Shown here: positions 11,115 to 22,072 of the stretch, piece after piece
Layout: the number at the start of each line of letters is the position of its first letter
Numbering within the stretch: position 1 is the first letter of the stretch
Assembly (NCBI GenBank): GCA_017311315.1
Contig: CM029609.1
Coordinates: forward strand, 36,764,744 to 36,828,743
DNA length: 64,000 nt
Direction: 5' to 3'
Source of the DNA: Dendrocalamus latiflorus
Taxonomy: Eukaryota; Streptophyta; Magnoliopsida; Poales; Poaceae
Made by a program: the position numbers and the translations under genes
The notes under the pieces: generated by a model
What the model was told of the DNA's origin: nothing
Seen by the model: only the letters and a program-made list of their open reading frames with translations
Databases searched by the model: none

Positions 11115-12208
11115 GGGAGCATATCTAGTGCTAATGGTCTATTCAGTGCTAACATGCAAACGCCAACTAGGGCTGTTGGATCTACAATCTACGGCTCAGA
11201 TTCGTGAAGGTGGAAGCCCCAATCACTTATGCATTTTTCCTCAAAACCCCCTGGTAACTTCTCCAAACCCAAAAGAAAGAAGAATATCTATAGATCTAGA
11301 CAGAGTAAATGTACCTGTACCCCCAGAAAAAACCAACCATCATCTAAGATCTTATACAATGTTGGCTACTGTGATCATCTCATCTACTCCGCTTAAACCT
11401 CACCTCATCACTTCACCATCCGATCGAAAAAAGGTTTAAAATATGCTGCCGCTCTTCTTTTCCTGGCATATCATACATTTGGTTGATTTACTGCTACATA
11501 CACTGACATAAGCTCCCAAAAAAGGGTGCGAAAAACAAGAAGAGAAGGAAAACATCGCTTCATGGCTGATCATCATCTGTTGAGCTTGTTTGCCCTGAGG
11601 CGCCCGATGGCCTTCTTGAGCACGGGCCGGAACCGCTTCATGTTGAGGCGGACGTCCTGCTTGTCGAGGTAGGCCTCCTTGAGGGAGTTCCAGCCCTTGC
11701 TCTTGACGGCGTCGGGGTCGGTGAAGACGGGGTGGTCGCGCGGGAACTGGTTGATCAGCGTGCTCTCCTCCGGCGTGATGCGGTACTCGAGGTAGCTCAG
11801 CCTCATGTCCCTCGACGGCCCCCGGAAGTAGCCGGCCACGAACTCCAGCCCGGCGAAGAGGCCGAGGCGAAGAGGCGTGGCCACGGCCGTAGGTGCCGGA
11901 AGACCCCTCGGCGCCGTCGTCGAGCTCCTCCCCTCCTTACCAGTCTTCGCGGGCGCGACCGCCGAGCTCCGCGTTGACGGCTCCTTCCCGCGGCACTGCT
12001 GCTGCGTCGGGGACGGGGACGGGGAGGGAGTTGAGGAGGCAGGGACGCAGATGTAAATGGGAGAAGTTGCCAGGGGGTTTTGAGGAAAATGCATAAGTGA
12101 TTGGGGCTTCCACCTTCACGAATATGAGCCGTAGATTGTAGATCCAACAGCCCTAGTTGGCGTTTGCATGTTAACACTGAATAGACCATTAGCACTAGAT
12201 ATGCTCCC
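11115..12208. mobile_element. Pack-MULE with long TIRs carrying a gene 3' fragment
   Basis: Terminal inverted repeats of about 155 bp: 11115 onward begins GGGAGCATATCTAGTGCTAA and its reverse complement closes the element at 12208. The TIRs cover about 11115-11270 and 12053-12208. Flanking 9-mers are GTATATATG (11106-11114) and ATATATATG (12209-12217), a 9-bp target duplication with one mismatch, although this is a low-complexity site. The interior carries coding sequence on the minus strand and no transposase, which is the definition of a Pack-MULE. Confidence 0.85.
11573..12094 (-). pseudogene. Captured gene 3' end inside the Pack-MULE, unrecognised
   Basis: An open frame of 173 codons. 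The first residues (MHFPQNPLATSP) come from the TIR itself, so any protein would be a TIR-host fusion. After a Pro/Ser-rich stretch, the last ~90 residues look like conserved protein: GLEFVAGYFRGPSRDMRLSY, then YRITPEESTLINQFPRDHP, then a basic tail ending RANKLNR. I do not recognise the family. The sequence after the stop (11240-11570) is AT-richer and may be the captured 3' UTR. It might be expressed, but it is most likely a fragment of a longer host gene. Confidence 0.55.
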
Positions 12209-12217
12209 ATATATATG

Positions 12218-13250
12218 TGTGTATGTATTTATATATCGTGATGCGTGACTGTGGCATGCCACTTGGCAGACCAAATCTACCTTATTTTTGCTGAATCATG
12301 CATCTCTATATTTGAATGAGATTCAAATATTTGAATTTGAGGCTTTATTGGGTGTTGATGACAGGTAGTTACTAGCGGGTAAATGGCTGGTTAAATGTGT
12401 CAGTTACTAGTGGGTGAATGACTGATTAATCATTTTAGTTCATAGTTTGCATATGTGTGTGTGTGCGCGAGCACGCGCGCCTGGAGACGTCCAGATTATA
12501 GAGCCAAGCATCATTGCCTCCTCCATTTCTTTTCCTTCCTCCTACAAACGTGTGCTGTTGTGTTGTGCAGTCTGAATCTCATCGACTCTTCTTCCTAGCG
12601 TGCACTGTGAAGAAGGGGAGCGGTATCTTCGAGCTGTTGCTGTTGTGAAGACCTACATGGGGGTGGCAATAATGCTTCTGGGCAGCGCACATTTGCGCAA
12701 CCGCTTCCTTTGTTGTTTTATCTATGTTCTGCACTGTATCGAGTCTGCGCTGCTTTCTGTTCTTCATATGACCTGTGACTGATCGAGTTGTTTAAATTTT
12801 GTTTCTGCATACATGCGGAAGTACAATGAGTTGATTGTTGTTAGTATTGATTTATACTTCATTAGTTATTTACGATATTTACCTTATAGTAACATTTAAA
12901 ATTAAAATATTGCTTATGTTTACAACACTACCTTGCAAACGGGCCATACGTCTAGCTCGCTCGTGTCGTGTTCAACTACAAATTTCCTTGATCCATGGCC
13001 GGCGCATTTGAGCAACTTTTGGCCAACCCAGGCCTGCTGTCGTCTGCTCCCACCGGACGACAGGTTTAAAATTTGAACATGCACCGCACCACCGGCAGTC
13101 CACCACCCCTTACCGTAATAAATAAAATCCCCAAAGAAGGAAGCAAAAGCCAACGGTAGCACAATCGGGTGCCCCACCACGCCATCACCACCACCACCAC
13201 CAAACGGCACAACACGGAACACCCAAGACCACTTCTCTCTCCCCCCACCC
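12218..13250. other. Intergenic region and probable SINA gene promoter
   Basis: No gene recognised. It has a GT/GC-rich purine-pyrimidine run near 12455-12482. From about 13160 there is CCACCA-rich and CTCTCT-rich sequence typical of a grass promoter and 5' UTR ahead of the start codon at 13435. Confidence 0.4.
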
Positions 13251-13434
13251 TCGTTTCCCGTCGCCATTAGCGTCTCCTCCCTGTTCTTGGAGGAGCAATT
13301 TCTTCAAGAATTCGAGCCCACGAGTGAGAAGAGGGAGAGCGAGGGGTGGAGAGAGAGGGGCACCCGGCTGCCGAATCCCTACCCCCGAGTCTAACCCAAA
13401 ATCCGGCACCATTCGGTTCGATCTGCTCCGGGCC

Positions 13435-16400
13435 ATGGAGATGGACAGCATCGAGTGCATGTCCTCCTCCGACGGCATGGATGACGACGACGCCGCGTCC
13501 CACCTCCCCCGCCCCCTCCTCAAGTCGTCCTCCGCCGCCGCGGTGGCGGCTGCGGCGACCGTGAACGTGGTCGTCGTCTCCGGCGGAGGGGGCGGGGGTG
13601 GAGCCGCGGGAGGAGCGATCACGGGGCCGCTGATCTCGCCGGCGACGAGCGTGCACGAGCTGCTCGAGTGCCCCGTCTGCACCAACTCCATGTACCCGCC
13701 CATCCACCAGGTCCGCACCCGTCCTCGCGCCTCGATTCGTTTCTTGCCTTCTTTCTGGATCTCGGATTAGTGTCTGGGAATTGCGTGATCTGGTGCCGTA
13801 AAGGTGGGATCTTTGTTGCGTGTGCGTGGGTTCTTGTTCTTGGGCGCAGTCTTCCTCTCATGGGACATGGCGTAGTTGCTGCATTTGAGGGAATAGGATG
13901 GCTTCTTCAACTAGTAGCAGAGCAGTGTGTGGTCTTGTTCTCTGGTGACGCACACGGTTCCTGCGGCGTGTCGAGTTTAATGTACAATGCAGTTTAGATA
14001 AAAAGAATTATGCGCGATGAGGGTTCCGCAATTCTGCATTTGAGGAGATAAATTGCTGTTGAATGTTTCCTTCTCCGCAATTCCCTTTAATTGACCCTGT
14101 GTAGTTGCAACAAGTTCGAACTAATTAGGTACACAATCTAATCTAGTATCTCTTCTTGAGAATTTATGCTTGTGTCTGGAATCAGTTGTGCGGCAGAACA
14201 TTAGATGATAATGATTGATTTATCTTGGCCTTGTTCGTCTCTTTAGGAATCTGTTGACTTTGAGGCCCTCTTTCATGGTATTAGATGCTTGGTAGTGGAA
14301 TATATCACCGCCGGGAGGCGAGAATAATGGCTAGGGCATATGCTAGTGAAGTGTTGGGTTCTTTAGAACAATTCATTTGTACCCTTCTCTGTCCATTAAC
14401 AAAAGGTGTGCATTTCTATTTGTAGTCTAAGATGTCATGTGTGCATGCTTGCATGCCCTTACACAAGCGGAAGGTAAGGGTTGAGACCTGGAAAATGCCT
14501 TTTAGTTTAAGTTATGCTTTTTCTCTTTTGTTTTATTCAAATTTACTGATAAGATTTTCTACAAGCTGACACATCATATGTGTTGGAACCCTGCTCGTGC
14601 TTAGTTCTCACATCAAACTTGATCTTTTCCACAAAATTGATCATTTTTTCTATTCTTAACAAAATATACATTGTTCTTCTTCCAACTGGAGTACATTTAA
14701 GACATATCTGTTTAATGAAATATACTTTAACAGCAACCATAGATCATCTAGTAATACACTAATCTTGATGTATTTCAGTTTCATGTTTTATCTTTTTACG
14801 CTATCATCTTGCCGGTGCGTCGTCATGGTGATTAGTTCTCCAAGAGTGAGGAGATCTCTTCACTGCATGCTCGATGTAAAATCTTCATCTTTCTGTTCCT
14901 GACCAATCCATGAGTAGAAGTCTCCCCTACATGTAGTTCTCAATGTTTTCTTTTTTGTTTCTTCATCCTACTAGTCGCCCACTCTTCCTGGTCCTCTGTT
15001 CTGTGTTCTGACGTTTTGCTTTGGTTGGAAATACTTCCTGCTAGTTGTTCTAATAAATCATCTGCAAATCTTATTAATGTGATGTTTTGGGGATTTTGAT
15101 ATTGGAGCATACTTATTGTTCTTGATCAGTCAAAACCGCTAATTAATAGGTTTCTTTTGCCATGTCATGGCCTCTTGCCTCTTCTATAGTTGAACTGCCG
15201 ATTATCCATCTCTATGTATGTGGTGTAGATTTTGTTCTTGAGCTCGCTTTCTAAGAGCTGGTTATTTAAGTTTCTTGCATCTAAAAGTACTTGGAAGAAA
15301 ACATATTATCTGCTTGTTATAAAAGGATTTGGCCAATAGCAATTAGTAAGTAGCTTACTGTAGTATATTTTTTTTTTGTCAAATATAGAGAAAATCAGCT
15401 CGGTACCATTGCAGAGATGTATAATTGGAAAGATACCATTGAATGTGAGGCTAACAACTGAGCCTAGGGCCACACGTCAGTGACACATAGATGATATTTT
15501 CCAATTTGAGTAATTTTTGCCATGGTATGGAGTGGTTCACCCTGTCAAATATCCTCCTTTCTTTTCCTGTACTCTTGTTTTTTTTGTACAGTTTCATATT
15601 GATATTGTTCCTCTGACTCATTGGATTTTACTGCTATGTATTTTCTTTCTTAAGTGGACTAGACTATCATGATATATTGTCACATTTTTTGAAATTGAGT
15701 GATAACCTGCCAGATGACCCAAAGGGTATACTTGCTATATCAGGGATATAGCACACTTGTAGTCTACTTATAAAAATAAAAGTTGCATATTGAAGTAAGA
15801 GCATTGAGGTTTTGTGGTGTAATGAGCTGCTGCCTGCTAGTTAGCTTGCTTGAAGCCTTTAGAATTCTTGAGAAACCTATCCTGCATACCAGTAAAAAGC
15901 TAAAACTAAGTACCTATCTAAAGAAGAGAAGCTTAAACTGGTTAGCTTGATAGGGTGAAGATATCACCAATTGAAGAGAAGCTTGTCCAATATCATTTGA
16001 GATGGTTCGGGCATCTTCAACGACGGCCTCCTGAGGCACCGATACGTAGTGGAATTTTAAGATGTAATGAAATGTAAGAAGAGGTAGAGGTCGACCAAAA
16101 CTGACGTGGGAGGAAGCAGTTAAAAGAGACTTGAAGGATTGAAATGTATCTAAAGAATTAGCTTTGGATAGAAGCGCATGGAAATTAGCGATCCACGTAT
16201 CGGAACCATAAGAAAGTTAAGGGTAGTGTTTTAAGCTATTGGCTTAGATAGCAGGTTGTACGGCTTAGGGTTTTAGCATTGTAGGTTTTATTTCAAGACT
16301 CATATCTCTTTGATCTTGAGAAAGTTTCATTCCTAACCTACCCCAACTTGTTTTGGATAAAAGGCTTTGTTGTTGTTGTAAGTACCTATCTATATCTTGA

Positions 16401-18569
16401 TTAGACACAGTCCACTGGGATCTTTGATTGCATGTTTGGTACACTAGGGTTTAGAAAACCGGCTGGTTACCGCCAGTTTTCATAAATCTCGATGCTCCAC
16501 GAGATTTTCAAAGAAGTTCTAATTCAGAAAACTCATATTTGAATTTTGACATTTTGCGACCTGTTTGAAATTAAAATGTAAAATTTGGTTTCCTATTTTT
16601 GGGTGGTTTTCAAGTGGTTATTGCTGGCAACTGGTGAAAAACCAGAACTGGCCATGGAGCAGTTTTTTGTTTCGTACAATGATATCATAATACCTGTGAT
16701 ACACTATCATAAGATAGTAGCTTGTCATCTTTAGCACGTTTAAGTGCATATTTTTTGTGATTACAAGGTAGACACGTACACACACCACACGCACACACGT
16801 GCGAGTGCGTATTTAAGAATGTTTAAGTGTATGTAGTCCTGTTGTATTCCAGCTGTTGTCTGTGTTTTACTAAACATAAAATTCTTAGCTCAAGTGAATA
16901 TTAAAGCTAAAACGATGCACAGCAATCAGATGCCATTAATTTGTTTGATGAATGATCTCAGTGGAATCCTTACAACTTATATGGCATTTAACACAGTGCT
17001 GTTGTTATGAATGAAAGGGATAATCTTTCACAGAATTACTGCATACAAAAACATATTTTACAAAAAGCTGTTGTGTGGTTAGAACTTCATAATATGATAC
17101 AGGAAGCTGTTAGATAATGTACAACCGTACAAGTGGGTGCGCAAGTGGTTAGAACTTCACAATATGGTGGTATCATCACAAGCATAGATTTAGCATGTGT
17201 TTCCCCCTATTTTTGTACTTCTACTATTATCTTTCATCCTGTGTTGTCTTGTCCCAATACTTTCAATAGTTTGTTTTGTTTACATAATTATTGTTTCCAG
17301 TGCTTGCCTTTGTTCTCCTTGTAGAAATTGTGTAAATGATACTATGCATCCCTGTTTTTGTGATTTACTGCATGAAACTAAGGTTTTCCCCCTAGGTTCA
17401 GCATCTGTAAGTCACGATTCAACATAAGTAATAATTTGTAAACTGCTAACAATTTTGCTATGTTTCAGTGCCAAAATGGTCATACTCTGTGTTCAACCTG
17501 CAAAACCCGGGTGCACAATCGCTGCCCTACCTGTCGACAGGAGCTCGGTGACATTAGGTGTTTGGCATTGGAAAAAGTGGCTGAATCACTTGAGCTACCC
17601 TGCAAATACTACTCACAAGGTTGTCCAGAGATCTTCCCATACTACAGCAAACTCAAGCATGAATCGCAGTGCAATTTCAGGCCATACAACTGCCCTTATG
17701 CGGGCTCTGAATGCTCATTTATTGGGGATATTCCTTTCCTTGTTGCACATCTAAGAGACGATCATAAAGTTGACATGCATTCAGGGTGCACATTCAATCA
17801 CCGCTATGTTAAGTCCAATCCCAGAGAGGTTGAAAATGCAACCTGGATGTTAACTGTAAGTATCCACTTCTGTTCGTGGTATTTAGCGTACACACTTTTT
17901 AACTGCTAGGCTTTCTTGATTTGTCTTGATTGCTTGTACCACTTGTATCTGTTTCATCATATCAAAATATATATTGGTGTGGATGGTACATTGGTACTAT
18001 TCCTACCTTCGGTGATCTGCAAGATCCCATAATAAAAATATCAGGGTTTAAAAACGTAGTGCTGATATGCAGAAAAGCTTATCAATGCTTACAGATAGGT
18101 AAATTGTTTCCCCCCTTCACATTCCATTGACATGATAGGGAAAGTTATGCTTTATCCATGTTTGAATGATGTGATAATAGTCTAATATTATCATATCTCT
18201 TTCTAGGTCTTTCATTGCTTTGGGCAGTACTTCTGCTTGCACTTTGAGGCCTTCCAACTTGGAATGGCACCGGTGTACATGGCTTTCCTTCGTTTTATGG
18301 GTGACGAAAACGATGCAAGGAATTACAGTTATAGCCTTGAGGTTGGGGCGAATGGCCGGAAGATGATATGGGAGGGCACTCCCCGCAGCATCCGGGACAG
18401 CCACCGGAAGGTTAGGGACAGCCATGATGGCCTCATTATTCAGCGCAACATGGCTCTATTCTTCTCAGGTGGAGATAGGAAAGAGCTGAAACTGCGGATC
18501 ACTGGCCGTATCTGGAAGGAACAGCAGAATCCTGACTCGGGAGCCTGCATTCCTAATCTATTCAGCTGA
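13435..18569 (+). CDS. SINA-type E3 ubiquitin-protein ligase (SINAT)
   Basis: Three exons, all joined in phase 0: 13435-13710, 17469-17855 and 18207-18569, giving 341 aa. Exon 1 encodes an acidic and Gly/Ala-rich N-terminus and the first half of the RING. The complete C3HC4 RING spans Cys79, Cys82, Cys93, His97, Cys100, Cys103, Cys111 and Cys114. It is followed by the SIAH-type zinc finger (CKYYSQGCPEIFPYYSKLKH to about HLRDDH) and the seven-in-absentia substrate-binding and dimerisation domain, ending IPNLFS. Length and layout match plant SINAT proteins, which attach ubiquitin to substrates in growth, hormone and stress pathways; the substrate cannot be told from sequence. ATG 13435 is chosen because it gives the family-like N-terminus after a leader without a competing frame. 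Intron 1 is 3.76 kb and contains a LINE remnant. This is one of two apparently intact host genes here. Confidence 0.95.
15387..15542. mobile_element. Small insertion in SINA intron 1 with 10-bp duplication
   Basis: TGTCAAATAT occurs at 15377-15386 and again at 15543-15552, flanking about 156 bp that lack coding sequence. It looks like a small transposon insertion; the class is not clear. Confidence 0.45.
15921..16378 (+). mobile_element. 5'-truncated LINE (L1-type) 3' end
   Basis: The piece encodes the end of a plant LINE reverse transcriptase ORF (RWFGHLQRRPPEAP, then RGRPKLTWEEAVKRDLKD, then LALDRSAWKLAIHV) and a short 3' UTR ending in TTGTTGTTGTTGTA-type repeats instead of poly(A). A 14-bp target duplication, TAAGTACCTATCTA, flanks it at 15907-15920 and 16379-16392. 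The ORF has frameshifts, so it is dead. It sits in sense orientation in intron 1 of the SINA gene. Confidence 0.85.
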
Positions 18570-19499
18570 ACTGAATAACCAGAGAGAATTGATGCAGATG
18601 TATATTGATGTGTCAGATGTGCTTGTGCCTGCGTTTCTATAATTTGTGTTTGTTATTTTCATTGTTCTGCCACGTCGCCATTGTTTCCTGCCCTAAATCA
18701 GTTATGGCTGATCGTTGAGAGGATCATGAAAATACGAGTGGATCTTGTGTGTTGTGACTAGCTCTCCTGAATCACATGATAATCGGTTTTCTTGATTGCT
18801 GTGTGTATCTTGCGTCATTTCGAGATGGAGGCTATTATCTTGTGCGTGTCATTTTATTTCAGGCAACTGTACATATCAGGACTCCAGATGTCTTGCATTT
18901 TTGTTTGTTTGGGTATTCACTTATCTATGAACTGGGTGAAATCTGAAATGTCATCAAACCATGTAAATCTTCAGCTAACATTACCATTGCCTCCTTGGAT
19001 GTGAGAAGGGTATACAGTCTGTCCATGTGAAGTCTACTGATTGGGCAATTTGTAGCATTGGAAGGAAGTGATAGTGTGATACTCCTGGGCGGCATTATTG
19101 AGCTGCATGTCTTATATAGAGCAATGGCTGTTAATTTGAGACCTCTGACTATCAGTATGGAAGCCTGATTTTTGTAGCATTCACTTCGGGACTTTGTTGC
19201 ATTGATCTTTGGCATTTGATATGTGATGTGTTTATAGTAAGAGACTAAAATACTTCAAGCCCCTATCTTTTGGTTATGTTGGGAGTTGGGGCATGGGAAA
19301 TGGGACAGTGCAGAGCATGATTTACTAGTATGATTACAAATATGACTTTCGTTTACATGCCTATTTTGAGTCCCGGAGATAAGGATAGCAATCTTATCTG
19401 AATGTATAACTGCGTAATCTCCATACATGCATGTAATCGGCGCCAGACTGGTCTATCCCGTTCTTTAATTCTAATGTCTATCCATGCATGATCACTATA
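18570..19499. other. SINA 3' UTR and downstream sequence
   Basis: No gene. The 3' UTR probably occupies the first few hundred bases. Nothing else is recognised up to the MITE at 19500. Confidence 0.4.
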
Positions 19500-19716
19500 G
19501 GGCTGTTTGGTTGCCTGCATGCAGGCGGCTCGTATCAGCGCATGCAGGGAGATGGTGTTTGGTTGGCTGTATGGAGGAGAGAGAGTATGCATGAGCTGAT
19601 GCAAAAAAAAAACAACTGGAGTCAGGCTGAGGAGGAACGTGGCTGAGGAGCTTTCCACCTCAGCCTGGCCACGCTCATGCAGCTGCATCAGCCCATGCAG
19701 GCAACCAAACAACCCC
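19500..19716. mobile_element. MITE with TIR GGGCTGTTTGGTTGCCTGCATG
   Basis: A 217-bp element with inverted ends: GGGCTGTTTGGTTGCCTG on the left, and on the right the complement of GGGGTTGTTTGGTTGCCTG. Flanks are AT-rich (CTATA and TATCTATA), so the duplication length is uncertain. It has no coding capacity. Confidence 0.75.
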
Positions 19717-20182
19717 TATCTATATGACAGATCATACAAACAGCAATCGAATAGCACTTTAACCCAACCATCTTGCGTTCATCGTTGCGCCGCGTTGATA
19801 GCATCACCGGTCCAGCGAAAGCAAATGTAGACATCTTGGCCGTGCCTGTCAAGCTCATCGACGGCGAGGTTGGTCATGCCGTCGTCGGGGCCGGGCGCCC
19901 CTCTTGTTGTTAAACGGATAGTTAATTAAGCAGAAAGTCTCCATGCCTTTGTACTTGTCAGGAGGACGAGGGAGACACCACTCGGACGGATTCTCACGGC
20001 GCTGAGCCTTTGGATGAGAAGAGAAAGGCGGAGTTCGTCTCCGGCGACGATGACCAGGGGGACCCCAAGGAGGCCTGTCAACCAGGTTCTTGACGTTTGT
20101 CATAATGCCATGCGTGTTCATGTCGCCAGATCAACGTGCATCGATTTTACCGATCCGTCCGTCTCCCTCGCAGCGCAGCTCC
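19717..20182. other. Unassigned, possible minus-strand gene remnant
   Basis: Near 19890-19790 the minus strand reads MTNLAVDELDRHGQDVYICF and then RWTGDAINAAQR and a stop. This looks protein-like but I cannot assign it. The upstream minus-strand sequence shows no clean continuation. Confidence 0.25.
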
Positions 20183-20716
20183 ATGACGACGACGTACGAC
20201 GCTGGACTCGATGACGATGACGACTTGGACTATGCCGCAATAAAAGCGCGGGCTGCTAACCTCCTATTGGAGACCGACTATTAGAGCAAGTCCAATAATA
20301 GAGCCAAATGTTTAGCTATAAGCCAAGTTATAAGAGCCAAGTTATACAATAATCTGTCTTCTATTTGTCTACAAAAGATTTTTTTATTATTATGTGGTAC
20401 CATGTCTCACATTCTCTTTCCTACTCCTCCTCACATACATTTATTATCTGGACCCACCACTGCATAGGCTCCCGTGTGCAGTTTGTTGCTTGCATGAGAG
20501 TCAAGCTCTCCTCTCTCTCCTCTCTTCTCTCCTCCATATCAGCAAAAATGTTGATTAGCTTGGCTATAAGACCATTGTTGTACTTGCTCTTACGTGCAAA
20601 AGTTCAAGGCGTAACACGAGCAGCTCAACCTCGACGAGGACCTCACCCTCCTCGACTACCTGGCCGACTACCTCGACGACCGTCCCGCCGTCGTCATCAA
20701 GATCGACGACTCCTAG
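20183..20716 (+). pseudogene. Small acidic-protein gene split by a Tourist MITE
   Basis: From ATG 20183 the frame reads MTTTYDAGLDDDDDLDYAAI and KARAANLLLETDY, then meets the MITE at 20284. Across the MITE, leaving one TTA, the frame continues YVQKFKA, a TAA stop, then HEQLNLDEDLTLLDYLADYL and DDRPAVVIKIDDS before TAG at 20714-20716. The continuity shows that one reading frame was interrupted by the MITE and by one in-frame stop. I do not recognise the protein. It ends two bases before the next transposon-like end at 20718. Confidence 0.55.
20284..20589. mobile_element. Tourist-like MITE with TTA target duplication
   Basis: Ends are GAGCAAGTCCAATAATAG on the left and the complement of GAGCAAGTACAACAATGG on the right. 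TTA flanks it at 20281-20283 and 20590-20592. This is the common grass Tourist/PIF-derived type. It interrupts the small gene at 20183-20716. Confidence 0.85.
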
Positions 20717-20717
20717 C

Positions 20718-22039
20718 CAGTGGCGGAGAGGGGGGGCTGAGGGGGGCTTGGCACCCCCCAACATTCTACTAATCCTCCATTATATAGTTAATTACATGTA
20801 TGATGGTTAATTCTCTGCTCGTGGTTCAGGTTCATCGGAGGAGACTGTACAATTTATGATGGTTAATTCTCTGCTGTCCGAATCCTATGAGAGCTGGCTG
20901 CAGCACCTTCCCACTTTCCTGCAGAGGGGCATCTACCATACTTACATGCAACACAAGCACGGCGATCCACCCCCAAGCTTTCCTCTGGCTCGTCTTCCTC
21001 TGCAGTTCGGTCAGATGAAGGTTCATCTGCTGATTCAAACGACAGCAAGAGGCTCTTTGCCATTGTCCAGCCGATGCTGGTATACACTGGCTTGATTGAG
21101 CAGCTGCAGCTATTCTTCAAGAAGGGAAAATCATCTGGGACTAGCAAGTCAGGCGAGAAAGATGAATCAAGTGGTAACCTCGAAAAGTGGGAGATTATGA
21201 TGAAAGAGAGGCTGGACAACATGGAGGAGATGGTGGGATTATCAAAGGATCTGCTCTCTTGGCTCGAAGACATGTCCTCATCTGAAGATTTGCAGGAGGC
21301 CTTCGAAATCATGGGGGCGCTCACGAATGTATTCTCGAGTGGTTACACGAAATGCGAAGATTTTGTCCGGGTAGCCATACACGGCGGAAGGAGCTGAGAG
21401 GACTGAGAATGAAATGTTCTACAATTCGTGTTCATATATGCCATGTGCCTGTATGTTTTGTATGAATAGGCAACTTTTGTGTAGCAGTTGTAAACAATGT
21501 AGCACTTTCAACTTTTGTGTAGCAGCTGTAAACAATATAGCACTGTTAGATCAACTTGTTAATGTTGTATACTATTAAGTCGTGGCATTGACGACCTCCA
21601 TTCTCAGTATGCTTGCTCCATGCGGTTATCATGTCATCTGTTCCAACTGCGGCATTGACGCCCTTGTTTTTGCTTTGTGCGAGAGTTTTCTTCTTTAGGC
21701 CCAGGATCCCTTCGGTGTTCGATAAAGAGCATGTTTGGTTGCTCGTCACAATTTGCTATAATTTTGTGCCTAAAGTGTGTTTGTAATAAGACTTTAGTCG
21801 ACTCGACACCTCTAGAACTTGTTTGGATACATAAGGCCTTGTTTGATTGGGTCTAAATCCTAGGCCATCTACTCGACACCTTTAGAACTTGTTTGGATAC
21901 ATAAGGCATTGTAATTTGCGAAACATATTACTCTGGTATGTGACTATTGGATCGGTAAATCCGGTATGGTTCATTGGTTCTACTTTGCTTGTTGTCCATG
22001 TTGCCCCCCCCCCATATCCAATTCCTGGCTCCGCCCCTG
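20718..22039. mobile_element. Putative TIR element carrying a BIG gene fragment
   Basis: The left end starts CAGTGGCGGAGAGGGGGG and the right end is the complement of CAGGGGCGGAGCCAGGAAT, both next to poly-G/poly-C tracts, as in grass hAT-like elements. I find no matching 8-bp duplication (CTCCTAGC against TTCAGATT), so the two ends may not belong together. Confidence 0.45.
20823..21397 (+). pseudogene. BIG / UBR4-like calossin gene fragment
   Basis: The plus strand reads MMVNSLLSESYESWLQHLPT and RGIYHTYMQHKHGDPPPSFP. It then shifts one base into the next frame, DEGSSADSNDSKRLFAIVQP, then MLVYTGLIEQLQLFFKKGK and ERLDNMEEMVGLSKDLLSW, to EDFVRVAI. I recognise this as the C-terminal part of the very large plant BIG protein (auxin transport, UBR4 family). 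The frameshift near 20985, and the absence of the remaining several thousand residues, make it a dead fragment. It lies inside the candidate TIR element at 20718-22039, which would have captured it. The identification is from memory of the family. Confidence 0.65.
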
Positions 22040-22072
22040 TTCAGATTTACACATTGCAAGGATTCTTGCAGT

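Noticed and set aside
13185..13718. 177- and 146-codon minus-strand frames
   Set aside because: Antisense shadows of SINA exon 1, which has a clear RING-coding frame on the plus strand.
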